Below are positions 4,733 to 12,351 of a stretch of 17,744 nt of DNA, one piece after another. The stretch is taken from assembly GCA_038213835.1 (NCBI GenBank), contig JBBQSN010000070.1, forward strand, positions 1-17,744, in the 5' to 3' direction. The translations under genes and the position numbers were made by a program. The notes under the pieces were generated by a model that was not told where the DNA came from, made no database searches, and worked only from the letters and a program-made list of their open reading frames with translations. Position 1 is the stretch's first letter. Each line of letters opens with the position of its first letter. The DNA is from JBBQSN01 sp038213835 (lineage in GTDB: Bacteria; Actinomycetota; Actinomycetes; Actinomycetales; CAWJMD01).

Positions 4733-7216
4733 GTGCCCCGGGTCCCCTCCTCGAGCGCACCCGCCCTGTGGGAGCGCGCCGTCGCGGTCGCGCGCCGCGG
4801 CAGCCACGCCGCTGCCGTCCGGCTGGTCCAGCGCGCGCTGGCGGCGCCCGACCTCGACGACGCGACCCACGTCCGCTGCCTGGTCACCCTGGCGCTCGCA
4901 CGGTCCGAGCTCGACGGCGTCGACACCGGGCTCGCGGTGCTCGACGAGGCCGAGCAGCTCCTCGCGGTGGTGCCGCCCGCGGTGGAGGGTGTCTGGCACT
5001 GCCAGCGGGCGCTGATGCTGCTGCGCGCAGGACGACTCCCCGAGGCCGGGCCCGAGTTCGACCATGGCGCGGCGCTGGCGGAGGGACGAGACCTGGTGCT
5101 GTGCCTGCTGAACCGCGGCGTGCTGCACCTACGGACGGGCGACGTCGCGTTCGCCGAGGCCGACTTCCGCGGAGCCCTGGCTGCCGCCGGTGACCTCGAG
5201 GTCGAGGCGGCCAAGGCCACCGGCAACCTCGGCTACCTCGCCTTCCTGCGCGGTGATCTGCCCGAGGCGCTGCGCCTGGCGCAGCGCGCCCGTGTCGTCC
5301 TCGGTCCGCTCGGCCCCTGGCTGGACGGCATCGCCGCGAAGGGCCTTGGCGAGATGCTCCTGGCCGCAGGGCTTCTCAGCGAGAGCGAGGAGATGTACCG
5401 GTCTGCCGTCCGGTCGCTGCGCAGCGCCTCGCACCGGCAGGACCGCGGCGAGGCGCAGCTCGGGCTGGCCGAGATCGCCCGGCTGCGAGGGCAGTGGCAG
5501 GCCTCGCGCGCCTGGGCCCGCCGCTCCCGTGAGGTGTTCACCACCCGGGGCGCCACCGGGTGGGCACTGCTCGCCGAGCTCGAGCTGGTGCGGGCCGACG
5601 TCGCCACCCGGCCGGCGCGCGGTGCGGCCGCGGCCGGTGAGCTGGCCGGCCGGCTGCTCGCACAGGACCTGCACGAGGAGGCGGCGGTCGCCCGCCTGCT
5701 GCAGGCGTCGGCGCTGCTGCGGCTCGACCGTCCCGACGAGGTGACGGCGAACCGTCCCCGCGGTGGCTGGACACCGAAGGGTGCCCGGGTCTCCACCCGG
5801 ATGCTGGACCACGAGACCACCGCCGCCCACCACCAGGCCACCAAGGGACCAGCTGCGGCACAGCGGATCCGGCTCACCGGCCTGCGCGACCTGCAGGACG
5901 TGCAGGCCCGGTTCGGCAGTCTCGACCTGCTGACGTCAGCCACCCGGATCGGCCTCACCCTGGCCACCGACGGCCTGGCCGAAGCACTGCGGGTGGGACG
6001 TCCGGACGACGTCCTGGCCTGGTCGGAGCAGGTGCGCGCCACCGGGTCGCGGGTGCGGTCGGTGCGTCCCCCACCGGACGAGCGCGTGTCGGAGCTGCTC
6101 GCACGGCTGCGGTTCCTGCAGTCGTCCGAGCGGGAGGAACGGTTGGCCACCGGTCGCGCCGACCCGTCCTGGCAGCAGCAGGTGCGGGCCGTCCAGGCCG
6201 AGGTGCGCGAGCGTTCATGGGAGGCCGACGGCGGCGGCGAGGTCGTCGGTCCCGTCGGGCTCGAACCGCTGGCGGCCGCCCTGGGTGGAGCGACGCTCCT
6301 GTCGCTGATGAGCGCCAGCGGCATGGTGCACGCGCTCGTCGTCGACGCTGCCGGACCACGGGTGGTCCAGCTCGGGGTCTCCGGCGCGGTGCGCGAGGAC
6401 GTCCTGCGCGTGCGGGCCGACCTCGACCTCCTCGCCGGTCGTGCGCTGCCGAAGCCGTTGCGGGAGAGCGTGACTGCTTCCCTCAAGAGTGGTCTGGGCC
6501 GGCTTGGCGCCCTCGTGGCCCCGGCCCTCGAGGGGACGGACGGGCCGGTCGTGGTCGTTCCCTCGGGTCAGTCTGCCCTGGTGCCGTGGTCGATGCTGGC
6601 ACCGCTGCGCCTCCGTGACGTCAGCGTCGCCCCCTCAGCCACCTGGTGGGCGGCGGCGCGAAGGCGTCCGACCGCGGAGGGCGGCCCGGTCGTCCTGGTC
6701 AGCGGTCCCGACGTGCCCCGCGGCGAGCCCGAGGTCATCGCCAGTGCCGCGGGCACCGCGGCCACCGTCCTGACCGGTGCCGCTGCCACGACGGCTTCGA
6801 CCCTCGCGGCGATGGACGGCGCGGCCGTCCTGCACGTCGCGGCCCACGGCCGGCACGAGCCCGACAACCCCCTGTTCTCCTCGCTCCTGCTGGCCGACGG
6901 CTGGCTGTTCGGCCACGACCTCGACGCCGTCCGGACGCTGCCCGAGCACGTGGTCCTGTCGGCCTGCGAGACCGGGATGGCGAGCATCCGACCCGGCGAC
7001 GAGGCGCTCGGCATGACGGCGGCGCTGCTGCACGGTGGCACCCGGGCGGTGGTCGCTGCCGTCGCCCGGGTGGGCGACGAGGTGGCCGAGCAGGTCGCCG
7101 TGCGCCACCACGCCGGTCTGCGCGCCGGCCTCGAGCCGGCTGCCGCGCTGACCGCCGCCGTGGCCGGGATCGACGCCGACGCCGTCGCGCCGCTCGTCTG
7201 CTTCGGGGCCGGCTGA
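4733..7216 (+). CDS. TPR-CHAT protein (caspase-like cysteine protease with helical repeats)
   Basis: 827 residues. The N-terminal half (about 8-400) is a chain of helix pairs of the TPR type, for example LWERAVAVARRGSHAAAVRL, LNRGVLHLRTGDVAFAEADF and ATGNLGYLAFLRGDLPEALR. The linker includes ARFGSLDLLTS. The C-terminal part (about 520-827) is a CHAT domain. Both catalytic residues are present: His705 in LHVAAHGRHEPDNPLFSS and Cys745 in VVLSACETGMASIRPGDEA. CHAT proteins are clan CD proteases related to caspases and separase; their TPR arm senses a partner or signal. No signal peptide or membrane segment is seen. The start at 4733 is chosen from the first TPR helix and the box 6 nt upstream; GTG 4715 is an alternative. 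It lies 311 bp after the peptidase-sigma-small protein operon on the same strand, which suggests one pathway. The substrate is unknown. Confidence 0.9.
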   Translation: MPRVPSSSAPALWERAVAVARRGSHAAAVRLVQRALAAPDLDDATHVRCLVTLALARSELDGVDTGLAVLDEAEQLLAVVPPAVEGVWHCQRALMLLRAGRLPEAGPEFDHGAALAEGRDLVLCLLNRGVLHLRTGDVAFAEADFRGALAAAGDLEVEAAKATGNLGYLAFLRGDLPEALRLAQRARVVLGPLGPWLDGIAAKGLGEMLLAAGLLSESEEMYRSAVRSLRSASHRQDRGEAQLGLAEIARLRGQWQASRAWARRSREVFTTRGATGWALLAELELVRADVATRPARGAAAAGELAGRLLAQDLHEEAAVARLLQASALLRLDRPDEVTANRPRGGWTPKGARVSTRMLDHETTAAHHQATKGPAAAQRIRLTGLRDLQDVQARFGSLDLLTSATRIGLTLATDGLAEALRVGRPDDVLAWSEQVRATGSRVRSVRPPPDERVSELLARLRFLQSSEREERLATGRADPSWQQQVRAVQAEVRERSWEADGGGEVVGPVGLEPLAAALGGATLLSLMSASGMVHALVVDAAGPRVVQLGVSGAVREDVLRVRADLDLLAGRALPKPLRESVTASLKSGLGRLGALVAPALEGTDGPVVVVPSGQSALVPWSMLAPLRLRDVSVAPSATWWAAARRRPTAEGGPVVLVSGPDVPRGEPEVIASAAGTAATVLTGAAATTASTLAAMDGAAVLHVAAHGRHEPDNPLFSSLLLADGWLFGHDLDAVRTLPEHVVLSACETGMASIRPGDEALGMTAALLHGGTRAVVAAVARVGDEVAEQVAVRHHAGLRAGLEPAAALTAAVAGIDADAVAPLVCFGAG

Positions 7217-7271
7217 GAACTGGTCGGGCTTCTCGGGGATCCGTCGAGGAATCTGCTCCGAAGCACGTATC

Positions 7272-7292
7272 AGAGCCCCACCGGGGTGCTCT
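7272..7292 (+). terminator. Terminator-like hairpin downstream of the CHAT gene
   Basis: AGAGC pairs with GCTCT as the outer stem; after one mismatch CC pairs with GG. The sequence after it (TGAAGGTT) is only weakly T-rich. It starts 55 nt after the CHAT stop. The 12 nt at 7281-7292 are also perfectly complementary to 7356-7367, so an alternative long-range pairing exists. Confidence 0.4.
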
Positions 7293-7302
7293 TGAAGGTT
7301 GT

Positions 7303-7324
7303 CGGACGTCTGAGGGGGCGTCCG
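7303..7324 (+). ncRNA. Stem-loop A with loop TCTGAGGGGG
   Basis: CGGACG (7303-7308) pairs perfectly with CGTCCG (7319-7324) around the 10-nt loop TCTGAGGGGG. The same loop recurs at 7434-7443 on a different stem, which suggests a recognised RNA or DNA element. No gene product or transcript is proven. Confidence 0.4.
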
Positions 7325-7325
7325 C

Positions 7326-7377
7326 GGCCGCCCGTCCCAGGGTGTCCTGGAGGGGAGAGCACCCCGGGACGGCGGCC
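7326..7377. terminator. Large imperfect hairpin (17 bp), possible bidirectional terminator
   Basis: Three stacked stems: GGCCG/CGGCC (7326-7330 with 7373-7377), a one-base bulge at 7331, CCGTCCC/GGGACGG (7332-7338 with 7366-7372), an A-C mismatch, and GGGTG/CACCC (7340-7344 with 7360-7364). The loop is 15 nt. It lies between convergent genes, where a bidirectional terminator is expected. Confidence 0.5.
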
Positions 7378-7426
7378 AGCAAGGCTCGGGGACAGAACGG
7401 CACGACAGCACGGCACACGAGGGATC

Positions 7427-7450
7427 GGCGACGTCTGAGGGGGCTTCGCC
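7427..7450 (+). ncRNA. Stem-loop B with loop TCTGAGGGGG
   Basis: GGCGACG (7427-7433) pairs with CTTCGCC (7444-7450) with one C-T mismatch, closing the same 10-nt loop as stem-loop A. The 15-nt core GACGTCTGAGGGGGC is identical in both copies (7305-7319 and 7430-7444). Confidence 0.4.
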
Positions 7451-7619
7451 ACCCGCGGTGACGCAGGGCTCGTGCGGCCTTCTCTGGTGGTCGTACGGGC
7501 CCTGCGCCATCTCTGCGCCGCACTGCCTCGCCACCGGCGCAGGCCGTGGTCACGCAGGACCGCCGGCCGTGCCGGCCCAGCGTCTCCCGCCGACCGGGCT
7601 CATGCTGTCGCGAGGTGGG

Positions 7620-9932
7620 TCACGCGGTGGTGGCGGCTCCGGCGTCGGCGAGGTCCTCGTCCGGCTCGCCGAGGACGAGGAACAGCCCGGCGTAGGGGCC
7701 GAGCCAGACGGGGAACGAGCTGAGGTCGTCGACCCGGCCGATCTCGGCGCCGGTGCCGGCGTCGCGCACGGCCAGCCGCGGCGTGAGCGTCTCCGAGCGG
7801 ACGGTGCCCTCGATCGGCTCACCGGTGAAGTTCAGCACCGTGACCTGCACCGGGGCACCCTCGAGCTCGGCGTCGCCGCCGTCGAGGCGGTGCACCATCA
7901 CGAGCATGCCGGGGTGCGCGACGGCGGGGACGTCGACCTGCCTCGCCACCGCGATGTCGTACTCGGCCCGGATGGCCAGCAGGCCGCTGAGTCCGTCCAG
8001 GAACGAGCCCTCGGTCGCGAGCTGCTCGGGCAGCGAACCGTAGAGCGAGCGGCTGCGAGGCATGCCCGAGGTCGAGACCCGCGAGTCTGGCGCGACGTCC
8101 ATCAGGTCGTGGGCGCCGCGGTGCACCCAGCGGGTGTCACCGGTCTCGATCAGCTCGCGCACCTGGTCGGCCGGGACGGGCAGCATGCCGAGCAGGTCCC
8201 AGCCGGACAGCGCGAACACGCCAGGCTGCCAGGCGTTGAACATCGCCAGCAGCAGGTGCGCGCGCCGGATCTGCTCGACGTGCTCGTCCTGGATGGCGTC
8301 CAGGGTGGTGTGCCCCTGGGTGGCGGCGATGACCGACGCCGTGGTGCACGCGATGCCGTTGGTGGTGAACACCAGGTTGTAGTCGGCGGCCTCGCCGGTG
8401 ATGTGCCGTAGCAGGTCGCCACGGATCGTCTCCGCGATCTCGTGGCCGGTGACCTCGGCGCCGCGGAACTCGTAGGTCTCGCTGCTGTGCTCCGTGGCCC
8501 AGTGCACCAGCTCGTAGGTGAGCTCGTCGTGGTTCTGCAGCGCGTGCACCAGCGTGACGGGGTCGACGCCGACCTCGAGCGAGGTGCGCAGCGTCAGCCG
8601 CAGGAACTCGGTGTCGCCGGTGGCGAGCGCGTGCTGGTACGCGGGCCGGTTCACGAAGTCGTAGGACAGGTCGGCGCCCACACGTCCGGTGTCGCGGATG
8701 TCCTCGATCGCGAGGTTGAGCTCCTGGAAGGTGAAGCCGCCGACCTTGCGCACCATGCCGGCGATCACGTGGTTCGCGGCGTGCGAGAGCGGGTGGCCCT
8801 CGGACCACGCGGGCATCCCCTCGGCACTCTTCTCGACGCCGAGGAAGCCGTTGGCGTCCAGGCGGAGCGCGTGGGTGCCGAGGTCGCCGAGCGAGTGCAG
8901 GGCGTCGCCGATGACGAGCCGCATGCCGGCGAACGTGGGGTCGAGCCAGTTGATCGACGGCTGGCCCATCTTGAAGTAGTGCAGGTAGACCCAGCGGCGC
9001 ACCCGGCCGTCGACCCCGGTGACGGGAGCCGTTGCGCTCCAGTTCGTCTCCTTGATGCCGGGCGCGTAGAAGATGACCCGCTGCAGCGCACCGATGATGT
9101 ACCCGTGGGCGGCCAGCTCGGCCTCGACCTGTGCGTCGAGGTTGACGGCATCGCGACCCTCCAGGACGTCCGGGAGCAGGTGCCAGTCCTCCTCCGGGAT
9201 CTCGACCATGTGGTAGATCCCGGGGTAGTCCTCGTAGGCCATCTCGGCGAGCCGGAAGTCGGCCCCCTTGCCGGTGTGGCCGGGGACGATGTCGTCCAGG
9301 ACGCTGCCGCCGTGCGAGTCGGCCACCTCGCACAGCCGGCGGAACTCCTCCTCGGTGCCGAAGACCGGGTCGAGGCGGGTGCTGATCCGGTCGAAGTGCC
9401 CGTCGACGCTGGGCGTCTCCATCCAGCCGGTGAGGCCGCCGGCGCGCTTGACCGGGCCGGTGTGCACGCCGTCGATGCCGATCCGCTCGAAGGCGTCCCA
9501 CAGGGCGTCGTCGCCGAGGGCGCCGAGGAACGACTCCCCGGGGCGGGTGACCAGCGAGATCGGGTACGCCGTGAACCACACCGAGGCGGTGCCGATCGCG
9601 CGCCGGGCGTCGGGACGCGCGTACGGGTTGCGCCACATCGCCGGCTGGCCCGAGAGCTGCCGGCTGAGCACGTCGGCGTCGGAGAGCATCGACTGCCCGA
9701 CCAGCCACTGGACGTACGACGGGTTGGTGCCGTCGGCGGCCCGTGGGTCGGTGAGCCGCGAGCCCGCGCCGCGCAGCTGGGCCCGCGGCCTCAGCCGTTG
9801 CGGCCTGGCCGGGTAGCGCTGCTCGTCGTAGGTGATCTCCTCGGGATCCGGCTGGTCGAGCCCCTCCGGGTCCTGCACCGACGACGGGTCCGACCCCGCG
9901 GTCGGCTCATCGACCGCTCCTGCGTCCGACAC
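7620..9932 (-). CDS. GH13 family alpha-glycosidase / glucosyltransferase, trehalose-synthase-like
   Basis: 770 residues. GTG 9932 is preferred over TTG 9935 because GAGGGAG lies 6 nt before it. Residues 1-60 are a Pro/Asp-rich tail. A TIM-barrel core follows with all three GH13 acidic residues: nucleophile Asp359 in ALRLDANGFLGVE, acid/base Glu404 in FTFQELNLAIED and Asp469 in LQNHDELTYE. A C-terminal beta domain ends near VWLGPYAGLFLVLGEPDED. Region I is unusual: DIVPGHTGKGADF replaces the usual D-NH pattern. GH13 enzymes hydrolyse or transfer alpha-glucosyl units. Annotation pipelines may call this maltose alpha-D-glucosyltransferase (TreS), but it is longer than classical TreS (under 600 residues) and lacks its usual motifs, so the substrate is open. 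No signal peptide is seen. It starts 86 bp after the transporter gene on the same strand; it may be co-transcribed or have its own promoter. Confidence 0.82.
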   Translation of the reverse strand: MSDAGAVDEPTAGSDPSSVQDPEGLDQPDPEEITYDEQRYPARPQRLRPRAQLRGAGSRLTDPRAADGTNPSYVQWLVGQSMLSDADVLSRQLSGQPAMWRNPYARPDARRAIGTASVWFTAYPISLVTRPGESFLGALGDDALWDAFERIGIDGVHTGPVKRAGGLTGWMETPSVDGHFDRISTRLDPVFGTEEEFRRLCEVADSHGGSVLDDIVPGHTGKGADFRLAEMAYEDYPGIYHMVEIPEEDWHLLPDVLEGRDAVNLDAQVEAELAAHGYIIGALQRVIFYAPGIKETNWSATAPVTGVDGRVRRWVYLHYFKMGQPSINWLDPTFAGMRLVIGDALHSLGDLGTHALRLDANGFLGVEKSAEGMPAWSEGHPLSHAANHVIAGMVRKVGGFTFQELNLAIEDIRDTGRVGADLSYDFVNRPAYQHALATGDTEFLRLTLRTSLEVGVDPVTLVHALQNHDELTYELVHWATEHSSETYEFRGAEVTGHEIAETIRGDLLRHITGEAADYNLVFTTNGIACTTASVIAATQGHTTLDAIQDEHVEQIRRAHLLLAMFNAWQPGVFALSGWDLLGMLPVPADQVRELIETGDTRWVHRGAHDLMDVAPDSRVSTSGMPRSRSLYGSLPEQLATEGSFLDGLSGLLAIRAEYDIAVARQVDVPAVAHPGMLVMVHRLDGGDAELEGAPVQVTVLNFTGEPIEGTVRSETLTPRLAVRDAGTGAEIGRVDDLSSFPVWLGPYAGLFLVLGEPDEDLADAGAATTA

Positions 9933-10018
9933 CAACGACTCCCTCGACGCTCGTCCTGCGCTGACTGGTCTCCCGGGAGCCCACTATGGCATCGCGGGCC
10001 GGGTGACGCGGGGCCCTC

Positions 10019-11740
10019 TCAGGCGGTGGGCGCCTGCGCTGCTGCAGCGGTGGCCGCCTCGGCTGCGTCGTCCTCGTCCTTCTTCTCCTGCCGCGCGGCG
10101 TCGATGCCGGACGAGGTCCTCAGCTCCACCTCGGGCAGGAAGGCGACCACGACGATCGCCAGGGCCAGGATGCACGCGCCCACCAGGAACACCAGGTCCA
10201 TCGAGTCCGAGAACCCGACCAGGAACGGACGGGCGAGCCGCTCGTCGAGGTCGTTGATGAACGAGGAGTCGTCGAGCACGCCGGCCGGTGCCACGCCGGT
10301 CCCGCCGGACTGCAGCATCTGCAGCACCGGGGCGTTCGCCGGGTCGGCGACGACCGCGGGGTCGTTGAGCGCGGCCTGGAAGGCGGGCGTGGGGGCGATC
10401 GTGGCGAACGCCCTGGTGATGTTGTCGCCTGCGGTGGAGAAGAGGATCGACAGGAACACCGCCGTGCCCATGGTGCCGCCGACCTGGCGGAAGAACGTCG
10501 CCGAGGACGTGGCCACGCCCATCTCGCGCGGGCTCACCGCGTTCTGCACGGCCAGGATCAGCGGCTGCATGTTGCCGCCGAGCCCGAGACCGAACACGAC
10601 CATGATCGTCATCGTCCCCCACATCGGGGTGTCGACACCGATGCGGCTGAAGGCGAACGCCGAACCGGTCAGCAGGAACGCGCCGATGACGGGGAAGATC
10701 TTGTAGCGCCCGGTGCGGGAGATGACCTGGCCGGAGATGATCGAGCCGGTCATGATCCCGAGCGTGAGGGGCAGGAGCATAAGACCCGCCTCGGTGGGCG
10801 AGGCCCCCCGGACGATCTGCAGGTACAGCGGCAGGCCCGCGAGGACGCCGAACATCCCCATGCCGACGATGGTGTTGAGGATCGAGCCGACCGCGATCGT
10901 GCGGTTGCGGAACAGCCGCAGCGGCAGCAGCGCCTCGTCGCCCGCGGCGCGCTCGGCCACGAGGAACCCGACGAGCCCTGCGAGACCGATCACCATGCAG
11001 GCGACCGAGCCGAGCGACGTCCAGCCCCACTCGCGGCCCTCCTCGGCGAGCAGCAGCAGCGGCACCAGGGTGACCGAGAGCATCACGGCGCCCAGCCAGT
11101 CGATCCGGTGGTTCACGCGCTGGTGGTCGACCTGCAGCACCCGGCTCACCACGAAGAGCGCGAGCAGGCCGAGCGGGACGTTGACCAGGAAGACCCAGCG
11201 CCAGCCGTCGACGCCGAGGATGGTGTCGGCGCCGGCGAAGAAGCCACCGACGACCGGGCCGAGCACGCTGGACGTGCCGAACACCGCGAGGAAGTAGCCC
11301 TGGTACTTGGCCCGCTCGCGCGGCGGGACGATGTCGCCGAGGATCGCCAGCGCCAGCGAGAACAGACCACCGGCACCGATGCCCTGGACGCCGCGGAAGA
11401 TCGCGAGCCACAGCATGGAGTCGGCGAAACCGCACAGGACGGAACCGATCAGGAAGATGACGATGGCCGCGATGAAGAACCGCTTGCGGCCGTAGATGTC
11501 CGAGAGCTTGCCGTACAGCGGGGTCGAGATGGTCGAGGTGATGAGGTACGCCGTGGTCGCCCACGCCTGCTGCGACAGCCCCTGCAGGTCGTCGGCGATG
11601 GTGCGGATCGACGAGGCGATGATCGTCTGGTCGAGCGCCGCGAGGAACATCCCCAGCAGCAGGCCGCTGAGGATGGTGAGGATCTGGCGGTGGGTCAGCG
11701 ACGGCGAAGCCGTCCCGACGCCCGCGGGCTGAGCGGTCAT
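10019..11740 (-). CDS. MFS drug efflux transporter, DHA2 (EmrB/QacA) family, 14 TM
   Basis: 573 residues with 14 predicted hydrophobic helices. TM1 starts near residue 20 (ILTILSGLLLGMFLAALDQT) with the DHA2 motif LDxTI. Motif A follows TM2 (GKLSDIYGRKRFF). Motif C in TM5 (SVLGPVVGGFF) marks proton antiporters. A long extracytoplasmic loop lies before the last helix (about residues 450-510). The C-terminal tail (about 545-573) is charged, then Ala-rich, and cytoplasmic. The ATG overlaps the stop of the MarR gene by 4 nt (ATGA), and AGGAG lies 8 nt upstream inside that gene. This arrangement is typical of a self-regulated efflux operon: the MarR repressor is probably released by the transported compound. 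The substrate cannot be read from the sequence. Confidence 0.93.
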   Translation of the reverse strand: MTAQPAGVGTASPSLTHRQILTILSGLLLGMFLAALDQTIIASSIRTIADDLQGLSQQAWATTAYLITSTISTPLYGKLSDIYGRKRFFIAAIVIFLIGSVLCGFADSMLWLAIFRGVQGIGAGGLFSLALAILGDIVPPRERAKYQGYFLAVFGTSSVLGPVVGGFFAGADTILGVDGWRWVFLVNVPLGLLALFVVSRVLQVDHQRVNHRIDWLGAVMLSVTLVPLLLLAEEGREWGWTSLGSVACMVIGLAGLVGFLVAERAAGDEALLPLRLFRNRTIAVGSILNTIVGMGMFGVLAGLPLYLQIVRGASPTEAGLMLLPLTLGIMTGSIISGQVISRTGRYKIFPVIGAFLLTGSAFAFSRIGVDTPMWGTMTIMVVFGLGLGGNMQPLILAVQNAVSPREMGVATSSATFFRQVGGTMGTAVFLSILFSTAGDNITRAFATIAPTPAFQAALNDPAVVADPANAPVLQMLQSGGTGVAPAGVLDDSSFINDLDERLARPFLVGFSDSMDLVFLVGACILALAIVVVAFLPEVELRTSSGIDAARQEKKDEDDAAEAATAAAAQAPTA

Positions 11741-12276
11741 GCTGAGGTCTCCTGGCTGACTGCCGCACCGGCGGCGATGTCCTGGAGGACGTGGGGAAGG
11801 GCTGCCTGGAGCTCGCCGGCGAGGCGTCCCATCAGCTCGGTGAGGCGTGCGGTGTCGTCGTGGTCCCAGTCGGCCACGAGCCGCGCGGTGAGCCGGTCGC
11901 GCTGCTCGCGCATCCGGCGGTGCGTCTCGCGGCCCTTGTCGGTGGCGGCCAGGACGATCGCCCGCCCATCGTCGGGGTCGGCGTGCCGCTCGACGTGGCC
12001 GAGGCGCACCAGCTCGTCGACCTGGCGGCTGACCGTGGAGGGGTCGACGCCGGCCGACTCAGCGAGCTCCTTGGTGCGCATCGGGCCACCGCCGATGAGG
12101 TGGAACAGGAGCACGTAGGTGGACCAGGAGACACCGTCGTTGCGGTGCGCGGCCGCGGCGCTCTTGATCGTGTGCATGGTGCGGGTGAGCACGAGGAGGT
12201 GCTGGTTCAGCTCGCCCGCGCGCGCGAGCTCGGGGTCCTCGTAGGCCGTGGGCGGGACCAGGGCGGGGATCGTCAT
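11737..12276 (-). CDS. MarR family transcriptional regulator
   Basis: 179 residues. The winged helix spans about residues 50-115: LLFHLIGGGPMRTKELAESA, then GVDPSTVSRQVDELVRLGHV, and a wing with ERHADPDDGRAIVLAATDKG. The D-x-DGR wing sequence is the family hallmark. Flanking N- and C-terminal helices provide dimerisation. The last 4 nt overlap the start of the DHA2 transporter gene, so the two are translationally coupled and the regulator most likely represses its own operon. The start at 12276 is the first ATG after the promoter region; the ribosome site is weak (GAAAGA about 8 nt upstream). A perfect TGTAC-N-GTACA palindrome 37 nt upstream is a candidate operator. The inducing ligand is unknown. 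Confidence 0.92.
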   Translation of the reverse strand: MTIPALVPPTAYEDPELARAGELNQHLLVLTRTMHTIKSAAAAHRNDGVSWSTYVLLFHLIGGGPMRTKELAESAGVDPSTVSRQVDELVRLGHVERHADPDDGRAIVLAATDKGRETHRRMREQRDRLTARLVADWDHDDTARLTELMGRLAGELQAALPHVLQDIAAGAAVSQETSA

Positions 12277-12312
12277 GGGTCAGTCTTTCGATTCATGTAG
12301 CACGCAAGTAGT

Positions 12313-12323
12313 TGTACGGTACA
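12313..12323. promoter_or_regulatory. Palindrome upstream of the MarR-efflux operon, candidate operator
   Basis: TGTAC-G-GTACA, a perfect 5+1+5 inverted repeat, lies 37 nt before the MarR start in a locally AT-richer stretch (12290-12325). MarR dimers bind such palindromes in their own promoters. The -10 box is uncertain; TACATG on the minus strand just downstream is a possibility. Confidence 0.45.
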
Positions 12324-12351
12324 GGCAACCATCCACGCCGTGCGCGCCGGA

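Larger units (their letters stand above)
7217..7619. other. Convergent intergenic region (403 bp) rich in stem-loops
   Basis: No credible gene lies between the CHAT stop and the stop of the minus-strand GH13 gene. The left 230 bp carry several inverted repeats (7272-7292, 7303-7324, 7326-7377, 7427-7450), listed separately. The right 170 bp show only short GC palindromes. I looked for a tRNA and found none. Confidence 0.7.

Noticed and set aside
3731..5128. Minus-strand open frame of 465 codons across the sigma, small protein and CHAT starts
   Set aside because: Mostly shadow sequence; only the stretch 4440-4603 looks protein-like, and that is reported as a remnant.
7217..7619. Possible tRNA or small gene in the convergent gap
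   Set aside because: No cloverleaf with TTCGA-type T-loop and acceptor pairing was found, and short frames there lack ribosome sites and protein-like composition.
9970..9979. CTCCCGGGAG palindrome between the transporter and GH13 genes
   Set aside because: A 10-bp GC palindrome is expected by chance here, and no promoter or regulator context supports an operator.
8442..10706. Plus-strand open frame of 754 codons opposite the GH13 and transporter genes
   Set aside because: Low-complexity translation spanning two real minus-strand genes and the gap between them; no domain pattern.
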